From positions 1 to 10,590 of the forward strand of contig CAZCXP010000091.1 of NCBI GenBank assembly GCA_964502665.1: DNA of 10,590 nucleotides. The letters run 5' to 3'. Below the pieces are notes generated by a model. That model worked only from the letters and a program-made list of their open reading frames with translations, was not told where the DNA came from and ran no database searches. The DNA comes from SOKG01 sp964502665. Its GTDB lineage: Bacteria; Chloroflexota; Dehalococcoidia; SZUA-161. This document shows, one piece after another, positions 6,523-10,590 of this stretch (the first letter of the stretch is position 1; the number at the start of each line of letters is the position of its first letter). The position numbers and the translations under genes were made by a program.

Positions 6523-8040
6523 TTACAATATTGGCAGNNNNNNNNNNNNNNNNNNNNNNNNNNNNNNNNNNNNNNNNNNNNNNNNNNNNNNNNNNNNNNN
6601 NNNNNNNNNNNNNNNNNNNNNNNNNNNNNNNNNNNNNTGTGTGTTATCAGAGGTTGTGCCCTCGAACCGGACGGAGCCGCCTGTAGTGCTGGCGCAGGTC
6701 ACGGCAATGCCCGGCAGAAACTGCAGGTACTGACCAGCCTCGAAGGTCGCGCTATCGCCGGTGGCATCCTGATCGAAATAGCGATAGGGAAACGACCCTC
6801 GTGAGTAGGTTCCGGACAAGGAGTCCTTTAGAGCCTGGGCAGGATAAATCCGTACAAGCGCAATCTCTTCGTCCTTGCCGCCAAGGTAAAGTTCGTCAAG
6901 AACCCACCACGCGTTGTTTGCGTCGTCCCAACCGTAGTTCATGTGGTACTCTCTCACAAGGTCTTCTCCCACCCATCGCTCCCGCCAGCCATCGCACACG
7001 ATCACGTGGTTCTTTACACGATAGGGCAGCGGCCGATTCAAGTTCAACTGGCCCTTCAGTTCATTGAACCACGCCTCCCCAGTGGGGTAATCATCGCGAT
7101 AGTAGTCGTCTGCAGCAGTGTTATACCGGAAGTGGTCCTCGAAGGTGTCCAGCAAATCCTTACCCGCGCAGCTGGCAAAGCAGGCTCCCGTCTGACACCC
7201 ACTCCCGTCGCAGTAGTCCGCGCCGCACTCGATCCCGATCTCGTGGCAAAGCTCGGCAACTGCGTCAATCTGCACTTGGGGCGATGACGCCGTGAGACGA
7301 TCGGGCATGTTAGGCCAATCGTAGGGGTCAGTGGCACTGCCCCGATAGGGTGGCCAGTTCCAATAACGCATCACCTGTGCGCCAGCCAGCGGCACGCACC
7401 CCACAAGACAACGGGGTGCCGTGCAGTCATCACCCGCTGGAGGCGCCGGGCACTGCTGGTTATACGGGTCTCCCTGGTCCCAGCTCGAGGTGAGCAACAC
7501 TTCCCCTTCCTGGTAGTTTGTTGTCAGATCGCCGGATTGGAGTCTGTCTTTAAAAGACTGGACGTCACGCTGCAACACGGCCCACGCGTCGCGGTAGTTG
7601 ATTTCAAGGGCAGCGTCCATATCTTCGGCTGAGGCTGATTCTATGGGACCCACCAGTTCCTCAACCCAATCCAGTATCTGCTCCATCTTGCCCTTTATCA
7701 GGTCAGCCAAGCCCTCATCGGACACAGGGTCCAGATCGCCAGTTGCGGAGTATGTCTTCACCGGCGCTAGCCCCTTGTACAGAGAGACTACAATGAACCC
7801 CTGGGGCTTCACGCGGCAGAAATACCCGATCGCTCTCTCCCCACGCTTGAATTCCTGGATGTCCTCCACCTCGGCGGTGTCCGAGCCGCCCCAATTCCCC
7901 TTGTTCTGTATGATCAGGGCGATCCAGTTCTCTGCCACGGTCAGGGCATCGTCCACGGTCGCCTTGTCGGCATAGGCCGGCGATGCCAGCGCCGGGACCG
8001 CCAGGCAGGCAATCAGGATTGCTATTATTAGCTTCTTCAT
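6523..8040 (-). CDS. Secreted C10 family (streptopain-like) cysteine peptidase, C-terminus uncertain
   Basis: A papain-fold cysteine peptidase of MEROPS family C10. A Sec signal peptide (MKKLIIAILIACL..., cleavage likely after AYA, residue 24) precedes an inhibitory propeptide with the family's GFIVVSLYKG and VKTYSATGDLDP (81-104). The mature enzyme starts near SSWDQGDPYN (185-194). The catalytic Cys is Cys215 in CLVGCVPLAGAQVMRYWNWP, the catalytic His is His345 in NHVIVCDGW, and YHMNYGWD (365-372) matches the conserved Asn/Trp loop. A cysteine-rich insertion (265-291, six Cys) is unusual. Residues 410-467 form a further beta-rich domain that enters the gap. The four residues and stop read after the gap (6523-6537) may not belong to it. 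AGGAGGT (8048-8054) lies seven bases before the ATG, right behind the repeat-protein stop, so the two are probably one operon. Confidence 0.88.
   Translation of the reverse strand: MKKLIIAILIACLAVPALASPAYADKATVDDALTVAENWIALIIQNKGNWGGSDTAEVEDIQEFKRGERAIGYFCRVKPQGFIVVSLYKGLAPVKTYSATGDLDPVSDEGLADLIKGKMEQILDWVEELVGPIESASAEDMDAALEINYRDAWAVLQRDVQSFKDRLQSGDLTTNYQEGEVLLTSSWDQGDPYNQQCPAPPAGDDCTAPRCLVGCVPLAGAQVMRYWNWPPYRGSATDPYDWPNMPDRLTASSPQVQIDAVAELCHEIGIECGADYCDGSGCQTGACFASCAGKDLLDTFEDHFRYNTAADDYYRDDYPTGEAWFNELKGQLNLNRPLPYRVKNHVIVCDGWRERWVGEDLVREYHMNYGWDDANNAWWVLDELYLGGKDEEIALVRIYPAQALKDSLSGTYSRGSFPYRYFDQDATGDSATFEAGQYLQFLPGIAVTCASTTGGSVRFEGTTSDNTXXXXXXXXXXXXXXXXXXXXXXXXXXXXXXXXXXLPIL
6538..6637. 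other. Assembly gap (exactly 100 N)
   Basis: Exactly 100 unknown bases, the usual placeholder for a scaffold join of unestimated length. The peptidase gene runs into it from the right and the small exported protein starts just to its left. The true distance, and any gene lost between them, is unknown. Confidence 0.95.
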
Positions 8041-8056
8041 AACTTTTACCTCCTGG

Positions 8057-10590
8057 CTACTGCAATGTCACCAGGACAAGGATTTGCCCTTTCTCGCCCT
8101 TTTCCAGACTTTCCATAGCCTTGCCCAGGATGGCGCCCTGAGCCCTCTCATAATCCGTGACCTTCATGGCATACCCGGGCGACGCAGAGGTGGTCAGCAA
8201 ATCTCCAGGCTCCACAGCTTCCTCGGTGGCATCCACGTTGCAGTACACCCTGCCCGCCAGCGCCACGTCATAGTCGAACTCGTCCGACCCGAGTCGCACA
8301 CCGGAGCCAAGGCCCCCGGCCCCGGCCACGATGCCGGCAACCTTGCTGTCGTAGGGTTCCCTGCTCAGTGTTAGCTGCCCAGGGTTCTCGGGGTCGATAA
8401 CCAGCACCGACCCAGGCCCGATCCCCTCCGTGCCCGACACTTCGAAACCTTCTGCGTAGTCCAGACCTTCGCCCAGCTCTATGATGGGAGAACCGGTGGA
8501 CCAATCACGGATGATTACATTGCCCTGGAATTCTGCGGCATACCCGGTTGGGCTGCCCTTGGCGTAGATACCTGTGGCATTCGGTCCAAGGAAGTATCCG
8601 CCGTAACCAGTGTCCGCGGTGGAATAGCCGTACACGCCGACGCCAGAACTCCCAAAGGCTGTGCCATGGACACCATGGCCATTCTCACCCCCGGCTTGGC
8701 CATAGACGCCCCGTCCTAAACCACCTGACGCACTGAACCATCCGCCGTAATTCTCAGCGTCAACGTCATTATTTGAAGCTTCGCCCAAAACAGCCTCCGC
8801 TGAGCTACCAGTAGCCGTCGCATAAACGCCCCTTCCATTCTCACCAGAAGCCTGGAACCAACCGCCTATATTAGTTGCCGTTCCGGTGTTGGTGGCAGAA
8901 GCATAGACCCCGCAGCCCTGCTCACCCGCGGCTGTAAAGTATCCACCGTAGTTATTCACAGCTCCATCATCTGTGGCCTCGCCATATACCCCGCGGCCGC
9001 GCTCACCCGCTGCAGTGAAAAAGCCGCCATAGTTCTCTGCGTCAACCCCGCTACTCAAAGCCTCGCCATAGACAGCACGGCCATTCACTCCAGATGCAGA
9101 GGCGTGGACCCCATAGCCAACATCACCTGAGGCATAACCGGTGACGCCTCGACCCCATAAGCCTGACGCATAACCATATATGCCACTTCCGATCTTTCCG
9201 GCTGCCTTGAAGTAACCGCCATAGTTTATTACATCCCCAGTGTTGCTGGCTTCGCCATAGACGCCAGTGCCTAAGCCGCCTGCCGCCTTGAAGTAGCCTC
9301 CATAATTCTCTGCATCGATGCGGTTATTAGCGGCTTCGCCCTGGACGCCGATACCAGATATACCCTCGGCCTTGAAATACCCTGCGTATTTAGCCGAAAT
9401 AGCAGCATGGCCGTAGACTCCATAGCCATTGACTCCTGAAGCATATCCACGAACGCCATAGCCGTTGTCACCTAAAGCAGCCCCCGCGACACCATACCCT
9501 GAACTGCCAGATGCTATTCCGTAAACGCCAATACCGTCACTGCCTGATGCCGAACCGGCGACCCCACGTGCAGAACTGCCACTGGCTTGGCCATACACGC
9601 TCATGCTGCTGTCACCAAAACTACATCCCGATATACCATATCCCGTACCTGTGTTCGTCACACTTAGCACAGCATCAGGAGCATTTGTCGAGCCGCTCAT
9701 GCTATCAGGGCCAGTAGCATTAAGGTATTTTACTGTCAGCGTTTGAGCATCTTCGTAGAGGTCTGTGGCCACCCCCTCACGACCGTAGTCGCTAACGGTG
9801 GATAGAAAGTCGCTGGAATCGAGCCCGTCGAGGAGGTCGGCATCCAGACCGGAGCCGGCGCCGTCATTGGCCAGCACCGTGGGCATGATCTCGCTGTCGC
9901 GGGCAATCCCGTCGGCACCACTGAGTTCGCCGGTGACATGGACGTCACCTTCGAAGTACCCTGCATAAGCGTTGGCACCTGTTGCCTTGGCGTACACACC
10001 GCGCCCCTGTTGGCCACGAGCCAGGAAATAGCCGCCGTAGTTCTCTACGTCCCCTGTATTGGAAGCCTCGCCGTAAACGCCACGACCATAGCTGCCATCA
10101 GCCAGGAAATAGCCGCCGTAGTTCTCTACATCCCCCGTATTTTCAGCCTGGCCTCCGACGCCCACACCATGCTCGCCCGAGGCGGTTCCGCCGACGCCGA
10201 AGCCAAGGGTTCCCGAGTGGGAGCCCCAGACACCCGCGGCCAACAGGCCGGAGGAGTTCCCATGCACGCCGACACCGCTTCCCGTGTTGGTCACACCGAG
10301 CACAGCGTCAACGCTCGCCCCGCTGATTTCCGCTCCTGGCTTGAGGCTCAAAGCGTAGGGCACGGGCAGCAGCTCCAGCCGGGGGTCAAGCCACTCCCCG
10401 TTGACCTGAACCCGCAGCCACAGAGCCTGTCCGTTGAACTCTTCCTGAGGCACGTCCAGCTCTACGCTGAACAGGCCGTCGCTCACCGGCACGCCTGATT
10501 TCGCGATGTCACTCCCCACCTGGCCGCCCGCTGTGGCATCGTCCCAGAGCTGGAACACCATGTCCACGGTGCCGTTGACCGGGTTGCCCA
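8057..10590 (-). CDS. Large glycine-rich repeat surface/secreted protein (5' end beyond right edge)
   Basis: At least 843 residues; the frame is open to the right edge (GNPVNGTVDMVFQLWDD), so the signal peptide and start lie outside. Numbering from the GTG at 10567: an N-terminal beta domain (1-75, ending LLPVPYALS) is typical of tail-fibre-like extracellular repeat proteins. A first repeat block (about 95-205) is followed by a spacer with GLDADLLDGLDSSDFL (240-255). A long repeat block (about 300-680) is made of GxGVxGxASGxx units of 12 residues and 27-residue versions with ENYGGYFxAxG inserted. The last 155 residues are a non-repeat domain (LDYAEGFEVSG, PGSVLVIDP, VAGIVAGAGG, ALAGRVYC, PGDLLTTS) recurring at the ends of such proteins. 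The repeats probably stack as a beta-solenoid (inference). The exact role is unknown; adhesin, sheath or surface fibre are possible. The peptidase gene follows by 16 bases. Confidence 0.85.
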   Translation of the reverse strand, partial: GNPVNGTVDMVFQLWDDATAGGQVGSDIAKSGVPVSDGLFSVELDVPQEEFNGQALWLRVQVNGEWLDPRLELLPVPYALSLKPGAEISGASVDAVLGVTNTGSGVGVHGNSSGLLAAGVWGSHSGTLGFGVGGTASGEHGVGVGGQAENTGDVENYGGYFLADGSYGRGVYGEASNTGDVENYGGYFLARGQQGRGVYAKATGANAYAGYFEGDVHVTGELSGADGIARDSEIMPTVLANDGAGSGLDADLLDGLDSSDFLSTVSDYGREGVATDLYEDAQTLTVKYLNATGPDSMSGSTNAPDAVLSVTNTGTGYGISGCSFGDSSMSVYGQASGSSARGVAGSASGSDGIGVYGIASGSSGYGVAGAALGDNGYGVRGYASGVNGYGVYGHAAISAKYAGYFKAEGISGIGVQGEAANNRIDAENYGGYFKAAGGLGTGVYGEASNTGDVINYGGYFKAAGKIGSGIYGYASGLWGRGVTGYASGDVGYGVHASASGVNGRAVYGEALSSGVDAENYGGFFTAAGERGRGVYGEATDDGAVNNYGGYFTAAGEQGCGVYASATNTGTATNIGGWFQASGENGRGVYATATGSSAEAVLGEASNNDVDAENYGGWFSASGGLGRGVYGQAGGENGHGVHGTAFGSSGVGVYGYSTADTGYGGYFLGPNATGIYAKGSPTGYAAEFQGNVIIRDWSTGSPIIELGEGLDYAEGFEVSGTEGIGPGSVLVIDPENPGQLTLSREPYDSKVAGIVAGAGGLGSGVRLGSDEFDYDVALAGRVYCNVDATEEAVEPGDLLTTSASPGYAMKVTDYERAQGAILGKAMESLEKGEKGQILVLVTLQ
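8500..9640 (-). repeat. Main coding repeat array (12- and 27-residue units)
   Basis: Within the large repeat protein, successive units keep the GxGVYG core. Short units (for example around 9400-9560: GYGVAGAALGDN, GYGVRGYASGVN) are 12 residues apart. Long units carry 15 extra residues including (E/I)NYGGYF or ENYGGWF and are 27 apart. DNA identity between units is partial, consistent with old duplications under protein-level selection. Confidence 0.75.
10019..10141 (-). repeat. Near-identical 81-base tandem repeat inside the repeat-protein gene
   Basis: Bases 10019-10060 and 10100-10141 are the same 42-base sequence with two differences, offset by exactly 81 bases (27 codons). Both differences are at third codon positions (silent). 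This points to a recent tandem duplication or gene conversion of one long repeat unit. Other units in the gene are much more diverged in DNA. Confidence 0.85.

Noticed and set aside
8700..10145. Regularly spaced similar DNA segments resembling a CRISPR array
   Set aside because: Spacing follows coding units of 36 or 81 bases, copies are diverged mainly at silent positions, and the frame is open throughout; there are no unique spacers and no cas genes.
9938..10498. Long plus-strand open frame (186 codons) opposite the repeat protein
   Set aside because: It is the shadow of a GC-rich repetitive gene; it has no ribosome binding site and low-complexity, Arg/His/Ala-biased composition, while the minus-strand frame has clear repeats and a known C-terminal domain.

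Overview
The window looks like a scaffold piece from an uncultured, probably anaerobic bacterium. Evidence for anaerobic life is a 2[4Fe-4S] ferredoxin, an ADP-forming-type acyl-CoA synthetase alpha subunit and a corrinoid-protein fragment. A 100-base run of N marks an assembly join. The gene mix would fit Chloroflexota (Dehalococcoidia-like) or Desulfobacterota, but nothing here fixes the taxon.

Left part (1-3221), metabolic. On the minus strand an acyl-CoA synthetase (NDP-forming) alpha subunit (790-2256) is followed by a 353-base gap holding a gene-like fragment. Then come a small ferredoxin (230-406) and the first 76 codons of an FAD-dependent oxidoreductase, which runs off the left edge. 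The ferredoxin and oxidoreductase are one base apart and have a good sigma-70-type promoter. Divergently, on the plus strand, lie an NTF2/SnoaL-like protein (2448-2981) and the start of a cobalamin-binding corrinoid protein (from 3003). These genes suggest anaerobic processing of an organic acid or aromatic compound via CoA thioesters, possibly with corrinoid methyl transfer; the substrate cannot be read from the sequence.

Broken zone (about 3176-4316). The corrinoid-protein gene stops matching its family at about 3176. There, in another frame, the C-terminal half of a tyrosine recombinase begins, without its first catalytic arginine. It is followed by about 840 bases with no recognisable gene, probably decayed sequence left by insertion or rearrangement.

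Middle (4317-6145), plus strand. A GT4-type (GT-B) glycosyltransferase is followed by a small DUF5752-like protein with a very strong ribosome binding site, a likely two-gene unit.

Right part (6163-10590), minus strand, exported proteins. In transcription order: a large repeat protein whose start lies beyond the right edge (8057-10590), a secreted C10 (streptopain-like) cysteine peptidase 16 bases downstream, the assembly gap, and a small signal-peptide protein with an apparent frameshift (6163-6493). The repeat protein is built from 12- and 27-residue units and ends in a conserved non-repeat domain. Close spacing suggests that at least the repeat protein and peptidase are co-transcribed. No fully new system is evident. 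The repeat-protein/peptidase/small-secreted-protein cluster and the recombinase junction are the points most worth following up.
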